DNA from: Synergistaceae bacterium
GTDB lineage: Bacteria > Synergistota > Synergistia > Synergistales > Aminobacteriaceae
Reading direction: 5' to 3'
DNA length: 64,000 nt
NCBI GenBank assembly: GCA_017405525.1
Contig: JAFRAH010000014.1
Span: 1 to 64,000 of the forward strand
Below are positions 16,599-25,001 of the stretch, one piece after another. The number at the start of each line of letters is the position of its first letter. Position 1 is the stretch's first letter. The position numbers and the translations under genes were made by a program. Below the pieces are notes generated by a model that searched no databases, was not told the origin of the DNA, and was given only the letters and a program-made list of their open reading frames with translations.

Positions 16599-17171
16599 TT
16601 AACGCCCAAGCATTCCGTCTATTGCCCGCTCAGCTGCCGCCCTGTTGTTCTGGGCCGTCGCTCCCCTAACTGCCGTAACCCTCTTCACTGTCGCGCCCCT
16701 CATTGCGGCCGGAAGTGTCCTGTCGGTCCTGCCAGCTCCTGAGCCCTCGTGAGTGCAGAAGGGTATTACTGTCTTTCCCGTCCAGTCATGAGCCTCGATA
16801 AACGTGTACATGCACATGGGAATATCCCCCCACCATACGGGATAACCGAAATATATCGTGTCATAGCCGGATATGTCCTTGTCCGCGAGGATTGCCGGGC
16901 GAGCATTGGCGTTCTGTTCACGCTTGGCTATGTCCGTGCAGTCGTCATATTTGGCGGGGTATTCTTTTGCGGGCTTGACCTCGAAAAGTTCAGCACCTGT
17001 CTTTTCGGCGACAATCTGGGCGAGCTTCATGGTGTTACCTATCGTTACATTTCCGACGCTGTAATTTTCCCCGGCACGTGAAAACACAATCACGAGACTT
17101 TTTGCCTCTGCCGAATACGCCGAGCCCACTAATGCCACAACAACCAACAACGCTAAGATTACTTTCTTCAT
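16599..17171 (-). CDS. Exported flavodoxin-like protein
   Basis: The 190-residue protein begins with a clear signal peptide (KKVILALLVVVALVGSAYSAEA) split here only for its features: Lys-Lys, a hydrophobic core and an AxA-type end near residue 23. The mature part is a flavodoxin fold: VFSRAGENY phosphate loop, GYPVWWGDIPMCMYTFIE and FCTHEGSG, as in the long-chain-less flavodoxin_4 type. It is a paralogue of the next gene but adds the signal peptide. Flavodoxins are usually cytoplasmic, so this one needs FMN outside or export in the folded state. The role is probably an extracytoplasmic redox carrier; this is inferred. Confidence 0.86.
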   Translation of the reverse strand: MKKVILALLVVVALVGSAYSAEAKSLVIVFSRAGENYSVGNVTIGNTMKLAQIVAEKTGAELFEVKPAKEYPAKYDDCTDIAKREQNANARPAILADKDISGYDTIYFGYPVWWGDIPMCMYTFIEAHDWTGKTVIPFCTHEGSGAGRTDRTLPAAMRGATVKRVTAVRGATAQNNRAAAERAIDGMLGR

Positions 17172-17183
17172 GGTTACTGCCTC

Positions 17184-17684
17184 CTAGTTTATCCAGTTCT
17201 CGATTAACGGCTTCGATTTTGCCACGTCTGCCCCGTGTATCGCAAGCCCCTTCATGATGTTAGCACCACTGCAAGCCTTCTTTATGTCTGCCTCACTGTG
17301 TCCCATTCCGCTGCCTTCATGAGTGCAGAAAGGCTTGATTGTCTTTCCCGTCCAGTCCTGAGACTCAAGGAACGTAAAGACGCACATCGGACAAGTCCCC
17401 CACCAGTTGGGATAACCCAAATAAACCACGTCATAGCCTGATATGTCGGGAAGAGCCTTAACCGCCGGACGAGCTTTTGCCCTGAGTTCCTGTTGTGCCT
17501 CGCTGGTGCACTCGTTGTAGTCCGCTGAATATGGCTTCACGGGTTCGAGCCTGAACATCTCCGCGCCTGTGAGCTCATGGATGAACTTTGCGGCTGTCTC
17601 AGTGTTGCCGACCTTGAGGCTGACTATTGAGCCGTTGACGTAGTTGTTCCCTTCACGCGAAAAGTATACGATTATTGCGGCCAT
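17184..17684 (-). CDS. Cytoplasmic flavodoxin-like protein
   Basis: This 166-residue flavodoxin lacks a signal peptide and starts directly with IIVYFSREGNNYV, the FMN phosphate loop. It shares GYPNWWGTCPMCVFTFLE and KPFCTHEGSGMG with the exported copy 12 bases downstream. It would carry one or two electrons on FMN or act as an NAD(P)H-quinone reductase-like enzyme. It lies 13 bases after an SDR gene in the same operon, consistent with a redox role. The partner is unknown. Confidence 0.88.
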   Translation of the reverse strand: MAAIIVYFSREGNNYVNGSIVSLKVGNTETAAKFIHELTGAEMFRLEPVKPYSADYNECTSEAQQELRAKARPAVKALPDISGYDVVYLGYPNWWGTCPMCVFTFLESQDWTGKTIKPFCTHEGSGMGHSEADIKKACSGANIMKGLAIHGADVAKSKPLIENWIN

Positions 17685-17697
17685 GTCTATAACCTCC

Positions 17698-18522
17698 TCA
17701 CTCCTTCACGTCAGTTGATGCGGCAAGCTCGGTCTGTGTCTTGTAGTCTGCTACTCTTGCTTCAAGGCGTTCAATCGTTGCCCTGAGTGCCTGAGAGCCC
17801 AAGACCATCCTCAAGGGTGCTGGGTCTTTGTCGACGCTCTCAATGATTCGGGAGGCCATTTTTGCGGGGTCTCCGGGGGCGAGTCCCTTCGAGGGGTCAA
17901 GCATGTTCAGGAAACCATGACACGAGTCGTATTCCGGCATGAGGTTGGCGACATGTGCGCTCCCGTAACGGAACTCAGTACGTGCACCGCCAGGCTCTAC
18001 GATGGTTACGCCAATCCCGAACTGTGAGACTTCCTGCGCAACACTCTCACAGAAACCCTCAACCCCGAATTTCGTTGCGTGGTACATTGAGTTTGCGGGG
18101 TAAGCAACCTGCCCGCCGTATGAGGAGAGCTGTATGATCCTTCCGCCCCCCTGTTTCCTCAAGTATGGCAGGGCATCATGAACTATCATTATCGGTGCGG
18201 TCAAGTTCGTAGCTATGATCTTGTTGATGTTTTCCTCGTCCAGTTCCTCAGCACAACCGAAGAGGCCATAACCTGCATTGTTCACGACAACGTCAATTCG
18301 GCCATGCTCCGAGAATGCGTCCTTCACGAGCTTGTGGACGGCCGGAATGTCCGTAACGTCGAGCACCTTGCAGTCGAACTTTCCGGGGTAGCCATCAATG
18401 AAGCCCTGTACGTTCTTGGTGTTCCTGACTGTCCCGATGACTGTATCGCCGCGTTCGAGAAGCTGTTTTGTCATCTCGTAGCCAAATCCTGAACTTACTC
18501 CTGTAATCAGCCATGTACGCAT
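17698..18522 (-). CDS. Short-chain dehydrogenase/reductase
   Basis: A classical SDR of 274 residues with the nucleotide loop TGVSSGFGYEM, NNAGYG, the catalytic Ser in QLSSYGG and the YxxxK pair in YHATKFG. The start overlaps the stop of the upstream CMD gene by one base (TAATG). It acts in the cytoplasm on an unknown alcohol or ketone substrate. The operon with CMD-domain and flavodoxin genes suggests a small redox or detoxification unit. Confidence 0.92.
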   Translation of the reverse strand: MRTWLITGVSSGFGYEMTKQLLERGDTVIGTVRNTKNVQGFIDGYPGKFDCKVLDVTDIPAVHKLVKDAFSEHGRIDVVVNNAGYGLFGCAEELDEENINKIIATNLTAPIMIVHDALPYLRKQGGGRIIQLSSYGGQVAYPANSMYHATKFGVEGFCESVAQEVSQFGIGVTIVEPGGARTEFRYGSAHVANLMPEYDSCHGFLNMLDPSKGLAPGDPAKMASRIIESVDKDPAPLRMVLGSQALRATIERLEARVADYKTQTELAASTDVKE

Positions 18523-19292
18523 TACTGTTGAGCCTCCTTGAATTTTTCTGCCGCATCATTGACGCACCTTAAGGCGTTAAGGCTCCGGGGGTATCCTATG
18601 AACGGAAGGCACTGTGATATTACGCTGATAAGGAATGACTTATCGTTGCCGACCTTCATGTTTGCCATTGCGTGGCTCGTAAGCTGGGGCTCACAGCCTC
18701 CTTGTGCCGCGAGGAAACAGAACGTAATCATCTCACGCTGTGCATAGGTTAATCCCTTCCTCGTGTAGTAATCGCCGAAGCAGTTATCCGCAAGCCACAG
18801 GTTTATGTGCCTGCTCTCCTCCGGGCCGGAACGCCAGAAGTCGCGCATCTGTTCACCGAAGATGTCTACTTGTGCCTGAGTCCCTGCCTCCCTGCGAGTC
18901 TCCGTTGTTGTTGTTGACTGCGGGGGCAACGGAAGGGTGATGCCTCGTGCCTCAAAGATCTCGTTCATTGCCTTCAAGAACGGGAAGACCCGGCCAATCC
19001 CTAAATATGCCACAGCCTGATAGACCACTTCCCTAATCTCAACGGGAGTTACTCCGAAGCTCATTGCGGCAGGCATGATTGCCCTGAACTCGTCGATGCC
19101 CTGACAGCCCAAGAGTGTGGCAAGTATCGCCGTAAATCTGACCTTGTCGTCAAGTTTGACCTGATTGATGACCTCGTCAAAAGCGAAATTGTCGAAGCGT
19201 TCGATAAATTCCGGGTCAGTCTCAAGGAACTTTGACTTGTAGCCGGGGAACATCTTTTCGTGAAACTCCCTCGAAAATTCCGACAATGCCAT
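18522..19292 (-). CDS. Carboxymuconolactone decarboxylase-family protein, double domain
   Basis: The 256-residue protein contains two CMD/AhpD-like helical domains (about residues 45-110 and 165-245). The first contains FTAILATLLGCQGIDEF, the second REMITFCFLAAQGGCEPQL followed by TSHAMANMKVG. The AhpD redox pair CxxC is not present in either domain, so an AhpD-type disulfide reductase role is unlikely. It starts the operon that continues with SDR and two flavodoxins. A decarboxylase or lactone-directed activity is possible but not shown. Confidence 0.88.
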   Translation of the reverse strand: MALSEFSREFHEKMFPGYKSKFLETDPEFIERFDNFAFDEVINQVKLDDKVRFTAILATLLGCQGIDEFRAIMPAAMSFGVTPVEIREVVYQAVAYLGIGRVFPFLKAMNEIFEARGITLPLPPQSTTTTETRREAGTQAQVDIFGEQMRDFWRSGPEESRHINLWLADNCFGDYYTRKGLTYAQREMITFCFLAAQGGCEPQLTSHAMANMKVGNDKSFLISVISQCLPFIGYPRSLNALRCVNDAAEKFKEAQQ

Positions 19293-19339
19293 GAAAATAT
19301 ATTCCTCCTTCTTTTGTGGGATGAATGCAGTATAACGCG

Positions 19340-20671
19340 TTAAAGTCTGCTTGAAGTCAATATGTTCATGAAGTTTTCGGCAATCTCAGTATTTCCCCAG
19401 AAGTTGACGTGAAGATATGAGGCAAGTATATTCCCCCCGGCATAGCCCCCGTAATGTGATGCCCCTGTGTTGCGTCTCGTGAGCTCAAACGCGCAGGTGT
19501 CCTCCAGATATTCCGGCTCAACCCGTGAATAGTGGAACTCATGGCCGCGTACTGTCTCACCCTTCCGGCAAATCAGGTTGTCCCTCAATGCTCGCCCGGT
19601 CATGTAGCCCATCACTGCCCGCCCCGTCATGAACGACCTGAACGGAAGAACCCCGGCCATGTTGTGAGCATTCCCGTGAACGTCCTCAATGCCCCGGCAC
19701 AAGTACATCATTCCACCGCACTCGGCGAGAATGGGACGTGTGCAGGCCCTCACGCTCTGTAGCATCGTGGCATTACCCGCAAGTTCGGACGCGAAGACTT
19801 CAGGATACCCTCCGCCGAATATATACCCGTCAGCTTGTGGCAGTGAGGCATCATTGAGGGGGCTAAAGTATTCCACCTCCGCACCCATGAGCCTGAGAGT
19901 GTCTAGGCTTTCAGGGTAGTAGAACGTGAACGCCTCATCACGCGCAACAGCAACACGGGCATTATATTTCCGGGAGAGCAGTAAATCATCACTGCATGGC
20001 CTGAGTTCCCCGGAGGCCCCGGAAATTCTGAGTAGCTCCTCAACGTTGATGCATTCCTCGAATTTTGCCGCCAGTCGCTCAACGTCAAAGCTCCTGTTTT
20101 CCCCGGCCTGAAGAAGCCCCAAATGACGCTCAGGAATTTTGAGGCCGTCATCACGCCTTAAAGCTCCCAGAAACTTTATGCCCTTGTCCTCCAGAGCCTC
20201 AGCGATAATTTTCACGTGGTACTCTGAGCCCGTGAAGTTCAGGATTACCCCGGCAATGTTAATGTCCCGGCAATACTCACGGAAACCCAGAGCCACAGCC
20301 GCCGCGCTCTCACCCATTGACCCGGCATTGACCACCAAAACAACAGGAGCACCAACGAGCCGTGCAATGCTTGCAGTGCTGTTGATGCCCCCGTCATAGA
20401 GCCCCATTGCTCCCTCAATTATGGTGGTGTCTTTTCCCCGTGAAGTCTCGGTGAAGAGTTTTAGGGTTGCCTCCTCACTCATGAGCCAGGTATCGAGGTT
20501 ATACGCCTGACACTTCCCGGCCATGCGGAGATATTCGGTGTCTATGTAGTCCGGGCCTGTCTTGTAGGCTGAGACTTTGAGCCCCCTATGTCTGAGTGAG
20601 GCCAGTAGCCCGCAGGTTATTGTGGTCTTCCCTGAACGGCTCGATGCCCCGGAGATTATGAGCCTTCCCAC
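19340..20671 (-). CDS. cbiA: Cobyrinate a,c-diamide synthase
   Basis: The 443-residue protein combines an N-terminal ATP-binding domain (SGASSRSGKTTITCGLLASL) with a C-terminal glutamine amidotransferase domain (FGGGYPEVFA, the nucleophile Cys in LAECGGMMYL, and a late His). CbiA/CobB amidates the a and c side chains of cobyrinate in corrin synthesis. It starts with GTG in TGAGTG, directly at the thiT stop, so it is coupled to a thiamine transporter behind a TPP riboswitch. No other cobalamin gene is in the window. Confidence 0.93.
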   Translation of the reverse strand: MGRLIISGASSRSGKTTITCGLLASLRHRGLKVSAYKTGPDYIDTEYLRMAGKCQAYNLDTWLMSEEATLKLFTETSRGKDTTIIEGAMGLYDGGINSTASIARLVGAPVVLVVNAGSMGESAAAVALGFREYCRDINIAGVILNFTGSEYHVKIIAEALEDKGIKFLGALRRDDGLKIPERHLGLLQAGENRSFDVERLAAKFEECINVEELLRISGASGELRPCSDDLLLSRKYNARVAVARDEAFTFYYPESLDTLRLMGAEVEYFSPLNDASLPQADGYIFGGGYPEVFASELAGNATMLQSVRACTRPILAECGGMMYLCRGIEDVHGNAHNMAGVLPFRSFMTGRAVMGYMTGRALRDNLICRKGETVRGHEFHYSRVEPEYLEDTCAFELTRRNTGASHYGGYAGGNILASYLHVNFWGNTEIAENFMNILTSSRL

Positions 20672-21184
20672 TCAGTCAACGGCTAAATCACGTTCCAGTA
20701 TCTTCCAGAGAATGAGCGCGGCAATCCCTGAGATGAGGTACTTCACTCCAAGCACCGGGGCGTTGTAGAAGAACGAGTAGACCCACGGGTTCTGTCCTTC
20801 GGGTGCGTACTGAGCAAAGAAGACTGCCCCCGACACTATGCTTGAGGCTGTCTGTCCTGCCCATGCGGCAATAAGTCCCAGCCAGAACGGATGAAGGTCT
20901 GCAAGCCCGATGAACGAATACGCCAGGGGATAATCAAGAATGACCTGGATAGGACTGAAGAAGTATGCCCCCAAGAGTATGTGCATTATCCCGGCAAGGA
21001 CTCCGGCCCTGAGCCCCCACTTCCAGCCCCGCCTGTAGGTGAAGAGTATCAGCGGGACAAGCTCGAAATCCACCGAGCCGCCCTGGGGCATTGTGAAAAG
21101 GTTGATCTTTGTCAGCACGAATGACAGGGCAATGCATAAAGCTCCCTCGATCATTATTACTGTTGCGCTGCGTTTTGAAGGCAT
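20672..21184 (-). CDS. thiT: ThiT, substrate-binding subunit of an ECF thiamine transporter
   Basis: This membrane S-component of about 170 residues has six hydrophobic segments and binds thiamine for an ECF transporter whose energising subunits would be elsewhere. Recognisable blocks are GGSVDFELVPL, RRGWKWGLRAG and the QVILDYPLAYSFIGLA stretch near the middle. The start is set at ATG 21184 because GGGAGGA lies six bases upstream; an in-frame ATG further up lies inside the riboswitch and is rejected. The TPP riboswitch confirms the substrate. Confidence 0.94.
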   Translation of the reverse strand: MPSKRSATVIMIEGALCIALSFVLTKINLFTMPQGGSVDFELVPLILFTYRRGWKWGLRAGVLAGIMHILLGAYFFSPIQVILDYPLAYSFIGLADLHPFWLGLIAAWAGQTASSIVSGAVFFAQYAPEGQNPWVYSFFYNAPVLGVKYLISGIAALILWKILERDLAVD

Positions 21185-21210
21185 GGATATTCCTCCCAGA
21201 CTGTGAATTT

Positions 21211-21328
21211 TTGCAGGGGAAGTTATGTGTTTTGCTCCCTTCGCCGGTACTAGCCGGATCAGGTTCAAAGGGTCGATGCATTTATGACATCCTCTCAGCT
21301 TTTTGTGAGTATAAACAAGCTCCCCTGA
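21211..21328 (-). promoter_or_regulatory. TPP riboswitch before thiT
   Basis: On the minus strand the THI-box elements are present in order: CTGAGAGGATG, ACCCTTTGAACCTGATC and the closing GGCTAGTACCGGCGAAGGGA. A short P1 (TGTTT/AAACA) is possible. CAGGGGA (21321-21327) and TCCCCTG (21214-21220) can form an outer stem. The overlapping CTTCCC (21217-21222) could instead pair with the GGGAGG ribosome site at 21191-21197, suggesting translational control. A TATAAT lies just upstream at 21339-21344. Confidence 0.93.
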
Positions 21329-21338
21329 ATGTCGATAT

Positions 21339-21344
21339 ATTATA
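21339..21344 (-). promoter_or_regulatory. Probable -10 box of the thiT-cbiA operon
   Basis: A perfect TATAAT on the minus strand lies about ten bases before the riboswitch. No convincing -35 box is visible. Confidence 0.45.
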
Positions 21345-21429
21345 CGCTGGATAAAAAATTTTCACTGTGTCTGCATAATTCAGTGATAAAATAATCAGCA
21401 TAATTACTTTATTGCAAGGAGGAATACCC

Positions 21430-23619
21430 ATGAAGAAATTTCCACGCGCAATTTATTTTCTCATCATGGCCGTGATGCTCCTGTCGCTTTCAGGATGCGG
21501 AGGCAGCAACAACACCGGCAGCCCTGCTCCTACCACGTCAGGCAGAAAAGTCATGTCCGTGAGCTCGCCAGCCTTCTCCCGGAACGGCTCCTACAAGCTC
21601 TACAAGGGAGGGGCATTCAGGTTTGCCAGCGGAGACCCGAAATACTACGTTGCCCCTGTAGCTTCGGGAACTGAGACCGTCTCGCTCAACCTTGAGTTTG
21701 CTGATACCTTCAGTGATGACTCGTTCGTTATTGTCCAGTCAGACGACGATACGGTTGTCTTCGGCTACAACCCGGAGGGCACTGACTCGCCGGACCTTGA
21801 GACAGAGGCCGGGACCGTCATACGCTGGGGAGGTACAGCCCAGAAGTACACGAACCTCAACGTTACGGGTGCGGCAATCGACATCGACTCATCTGACGAG
21901 ATCGTGATCACCCTCAACGCCGCGGCAGGTACTGCGACGCTCTCAGGGTATGTTACCGGGAACTTGTCGCCGCAAAATTGGGTATGGCATGTATCGCCTG
22001 ACTATCCTTCGGAGTACTGGACGCTTGGGGACGACACGACAAAGTACAAGGAGTCAAAGATGCTCGAACAGATAACCTCGAATGACGGGATATATATTGC
22101 CCGCGACATACGCTACACTCCCGACACTCTGAACTTCGTTACGTCCCAGACAGCCAGGAAGGACGAGGACACTGAATATGTCGTGTACTATGACTCGACG
22201 GCTTCGGACGTTGCGGCAGAGATAGCCGAGATAAGTGCTGACTCAGATTATGGCTCAGCGTACACGGGCCCGTACATTTTGGCGAGCCTTCCTACTCAGG
22301 TTGCAGGCATGGGCGGCGGAACTCCCGGCGGCGATATTCCGGGTGGCGGCAATGTTCCCAGCGGCGACATTCCGGGCGGCGGCAACCCTCCAAGCGGCGA
22401 CATACCCGGCGGCGGCGGCAACCCTCCAAGCATGAGGTCAGCATCCGACTCCAGCATAACGGCGGCATCTACCATGACGCACTCAGCCAGTGAGGCCTAC
22501 AACAACCCAGTGCTCCACATAACGAGGCCGGGAACTTACAGGCTCAAGGGAACATGGCACGGTCAGATATGGATTGACGACCTTACCGCTGACGACCCGG
22601 AGACCAATGCTGAATCACAGGTGGCAATAATTCTTGACGGCGTTGAAGTGAGCTGTGATGTTGCTCCGGCAATCGTCTTCCATGACCTTTATGAGTGCGG
22701 GCCTGGTGAGGATGACACAATCATATCGCTTGATGTCGGCACGAACCTTCACAACGAGTCAGGGACAAACGCAGGGGCAATTGTCGTTATCGCCAACGGG
22801 AGCACCAACAAGTTCACCGGCGCGAACGTCTACAGGATCATGAAGCTCAAGCCGAAATATACGAACTCGGCAACCGACAGCGACGCAGTGAAGTACGTCA
22901 ACGGCACGAACATTTCCTCACAGAAGAAAATGTACAAGATGGATGGCGCATTCTACTCGTTCGTTTCGATGGTTATCGGTGCAGAGTCAAGCGCACAGAC
23001 CGGCACGCTCTCCATAACCTCGACAACCTTCGAGGGCCTTGACGCTGAGATGCACATGCTCATAGACAGCGGAAGGATCACCGTTACGGCACCTGACGAC
23101 GGCATCAACGTAAACGAGGATGATGTTTCGGTCTTCACGATGGACGGCGGCACCCTCACGATAAGCTCAACGGGCGGCGACGGGATCGACTCCAACGGCT
23201 GGATAGTCATCAAGGGCGGCACACTGAACATAACTGCAGGAAGCCAGCAGGAGAACTCAAACGGTGAGGCAGGCTTTGACGCGGAGAAGGGAACGTACAT
23301 TTCCTCGAACGCTACAGTGAACTGGTCGGCGGCATCAGGCAACAGCACCAACCCCGGCGATAACCCCGGAGGTGGCAGTACTACCAGCGATGACCAGACC
23401 GGCGGCGGTGGCAGTACTGACAACGGCAGTTCGGAGCTCATGCAGCCCGTAACCCTCGTCAACTCGGATGGGGATACCGTGCTAACTATAACGTTTGGTG
23501 CTCCTGTCTCCAGCGACGAGACAGACAACAGACCGTCAGACTTCCCGACAACAAGCACCGTCTACACCCTCTATAACAGGGTCAACAACTTCGGCGGCGT
23601 AAAGGACTACAACAAATAG
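21430..23619 (+). CDS. Lipoprotein with carbohydrate-binding beta-helix domain (Cthe_2159-like)
   Basis: The 729-residue protein starts at ATG 21430 behind AAGGAGG and has a lipoprotein signal peptide ending LLSLSGC, so it should be anchored to a membrane. The N-terminal 250 residues form an unnamed domain shared with the next gene. A Gly/Pro-rich linker with repeats of SGDIPGGGNPP follows (about 22310-22430). The second half (about 22500-23330) has stacked strand repeats such as APDDGINVNEDD and STGGDGIDSNGW, like the Cthe_2159 family of right-handed beta-helices that bind polysaccharide. The last 30 residues (VYTLYNRVNNFGGV) again match the next gene. Cell-surface sugar binding is likely; catalysis is not shown. 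Confidence 0.82.
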   Translation: MKKFPRAIYFLIMAVMLLSLSGCGGSNNTGSPAPTTSGRKVMSVSSPAFSRNGSYKLYKGGAFRFASGDPKYYVAPVASGTETVSLNLEFADTFSDDSFVIVQSDDDTVVFGYNPEGTDSPDLETEAGTVIRWGGTAQKYTNLNVTGAAIDIDSSDEIVITLNAAAGTATLSGYVTGNLSPQNWVWHVSPDYPSEYWTLGDDTTKYKESKMLEQITSNDGIYIARDIRYTPDTLNFVTSQTARKDEDTEYVVYYDSTASDVAAEIAEISADSDYGSAYTGPYILASLPTQVAGMGGGTPGGDIPGGGNVPSGDIPGGGNPPSGDIPGGGGNPPSMRSASDSSITAASTMTHSASEAYNNPVLHITRPGTYRLKGTWHGQIWIDDLTADDPETNAESQVAIILDGVEVSCDVAPAIVFHDLYECGPGEDDTIISLDVGTNLHNESGTNAGAIVVIANGSTNKFTGANVYRIMKLKPKYTNSATDSDAVKYVNGTNISSQKKMYKMDGAFYSFVSMVIGAESSAQTGTLSITSTTFEGLDAEMHMLIDSGRITVTAPDDGINVNEDDVSVFTMDGGTLTISSTGGDGIDSNGWIVIKGGTLNITAGSQQENSNGEAGFDAEKGTYISSNATVNWSAASGNSTNPGDNPGGGSTTSDDQTGGGGSTDNGSSELMQPVTLVNSDGDTVLTITFGAPVSSDETDNRPSDFPTTSTVYTLYNRVNNFGGVKDYNK

Positions 23620-23640
23620 CCACAAGCCTTTGCATCAACT

Positions 23641-23679
23641 GGGGGGCATTTCCTGAAAGGGGGGTGCTCTCCTTTTTTT
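23641..23679 (+). terminator. Terminator after the beta-helix lipoprotein
   Basis: GGGGGGCA (23641-23648) pairs with TGCTCTCC (23665-23672), with two G:U pairs, followed by seven T. Confidence 0.75.
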
Positions 23680-23763
23680 GTGCCTGAAGAAATTTTTGTG
23701 TCATAATGTCAGCGTGTAATCCTCAAAAAATTTTTCCATACAGGAGGCTTCTTAATCACCATC

Positions 23764-24507
23764 ATGAAAAAACTAACAGGCATAGCTTACCTTGTCGTTT
23801 TGTCGCTTTCTCTCTTCTCACTTTCAGGATGCAGCGGAGGAGGTGCATCATCATCAAGCAGTGAGCCGACTTCAGGCTATGAGGTGAGGCAGATTGTCGT
23901 TCTCTCATCACCGGCACTTGAGCTCAACAAGAGGTACAGCATCTACACCGGGGGTTCACTCTCACACATGGAGGGCTCAAGGTACTACATAGCCAGCACA
24001 GGCAGTGAGGAGAACCAGGCAGTGCTCAATCTTGGTCTCAGTGAGGAGCTTGACCCAAACGTCCCGTTCATTGTCGTGAATGACGAGACAGGCTCAGGAG
24101 ACAGGAGCGTTGTGGTTTTCGCCTATGACCCTTCAGGAGTGAACAGCACCCCCAAGAACGGCGGTACAGTAACCTTCACGGGAGGGAGGAGGCTGCGCTA
24201 CAGGACGCTTAACCTTCGCGGTACAGAGCCACGAAACGTAGAAGACTACCCCAACGACTATATAGGCCATGACAGAAGAATACGGATAATCAGCCGCGAT
24301 AACAACGTCAGGCCGGTTGATGCTGACATATACGCTTCCTTCACGACCGAAAGGGGAACTACCGAATTTGCCACTGGTCTGGGCGATTCTGTGAGCTTCC
24401 TTGTCCCGGATGAGGATTATTATTTGTCGAGGGACATAGCACCTTCCGGGTATGTCTTCAGGCTCGTGAGACAGGTAAATTCGTTCTCAGGGATCACACG
24501 GAACTGA
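23764..24507 (+). CDS. Lipoprotein, short paralogue of the beta-helix lipoprotein
   Basis: This 247-residue protein has a lipoprotein signal peptide ending FSLSGC. It is related to the preceding gene over both of that protein's ends: the N-terminal domain (SSPALELNKRYSIYTGG against SSPAFSRNGSYKLYKGG) and the last residues (RLVRQVNSFSGI against TLYNRVNNFGGV). The long beta-helix and Gly-rich linker are missing. It therefore represents the bare scaffold. The function is unknown; membrane-anchored and surface-exposed is likely. Confidence 0.8.
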   Translation: MKKLTGIAYLVVLSLSLFSLSGCSGGGASSSSSEPTSGYEVRQIVVLSSPALELNKRYSIYTGGSLSHMEGSRYYIASTGSEENQAVLNLGLSEELDPNVPFIVVNDETGSGDRSVVVFAYDPSGVNSTPKNGGTVTFTGGRRLRYRTLNLRGTEPRNVEDYPNDYIGHDRRIRIISRDNNVRPVDADIYASFTTERGTTEFATGLGDSVSFLVPDEDYYLSRDIAPSGYVFRLVRQVNSFSGITRN

Positions 24508-24562
24508 AGAGGCATAAGGGAGGTCCGTACGGCGGGCTTCCCTCACTTTCACACAGGAAGAC

Positions 24563-24940
24563 ATGAATACACTTCCACATAACCACGACAGGAACACAGG
24601 CCCGGTTCTTGACACTATGCCGGGACTTGAAGAGTTCGGACATTCAGCCTCAGTTTTCGCGCAATTAGGGGACGCTACGAGGCTCAGGATACTATGGCTC
24701 TTGTGCCACACGAGGGAATGCGTCTCGGATATTGCGGCGGCTCTCGGTGTCAGCAAGGCGGTTGTCTCACATCACCTCCAGCTTTTGCGCAGGAGCGGCC
24801 TAGTTACTGGTGAGCGTGAAGGACAGGAGATACACTACTCACTCAGCGATACACAGGAGGCAAGGCTTCTTCACCGTACAATAGATGCAATGTTCAAGCT
24901 CAAGTGCCCCACAGAAAATAACATTGACCCAGAAAATTAA
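24563..24940 (+). CDS. ArsR/SmtB-family metal-responsive repressor
   Basis: This 125-residue winged-helix protein has the ArsR core: FAQLGDATRLRILWLL, ECVSDIAAALGVSKAVVSHHL (recognition helix) and the wing REGQEIHYSL. Possible metal ligands are a His-rich N-terminus (HNHD), a Cys pair around the third helix (CHTREC) and a C-terminal Cys-Pro. It lies just before a Zn/Cd-type ATPase with an operator-like palindrome between them. It most likely represses the ATPase until Zn, Cd or Pb binds. Confidence 0.9.
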   Translation: MNTLPHNHDRNTGPVLDTMPGLEEFGHSASVFAQLGDATRLRILWLLCHTRECVSDIAAALGVSKAVVSHHLQLLRRSGLVTGEREGQEIHYSLSDTQEARLLHRTIDAMFKLKCPTENNIDPEN

Positions 24941-24951
24941 CGCTGTATAAT
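24924..24951 (+). promoter_or_regulatory. Promoter of the P1B ATPase gene
   Basis: TTGACC (24924-24929), a 16-base spacer and TATAAT (24946-24951). The -35 box lies inside the end of the arsR-type coding sequence. Confidence 0.7.
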
Positions 24952-24967
24952 CTCCACATTCAAACAT

Positions 24968-24983
24968 TCAAACGATTATTTGA
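24968..24983 (+). promoter_or_regulatory. Putative ArsR/SmtB-type operator
   Basis: TCAAACGATTATTTGA is an imperfect palindrome (TCAAA...TTTGA) of the kind bound by SmtB/CadC/CzrA repressors. A direct repeat of ATTCAAAC precedes it. It lies about 16 bases downstream of the -10 box, where a bound repressor would block transcription. Confidence 0.6.
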
Positions 24984-25001
24984 CTATCTGGAGTGATTAG
25001 G

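Noticed and set aside
21185..21268. A longer thiT start at 21268
   Set aside because: That start lies inside the TPP aptamer and has no ribosome site; ATG 21184 has both the right distance and the normal protein start.
22310..22430. Short direct repeats considered as a CRISPR array
   Set aside because: They encode a Gly/Pro-rich protein linker in frame, with no spacers and no cas genes nearby.
22953..23558. A 201-codon open frame opposite the beta-helix lipoprotein
   Set aside because: It mirrors the repetitive Gly/Ser/Thr codons of the real gene and has no start signal.
24509..24545. Hairpin AGGGAGG/CTTCCCT after the short lipoprotein as a terminator
   Set aside because: The stem is plausible but no T-run follows, so it was not listed as a terminator.
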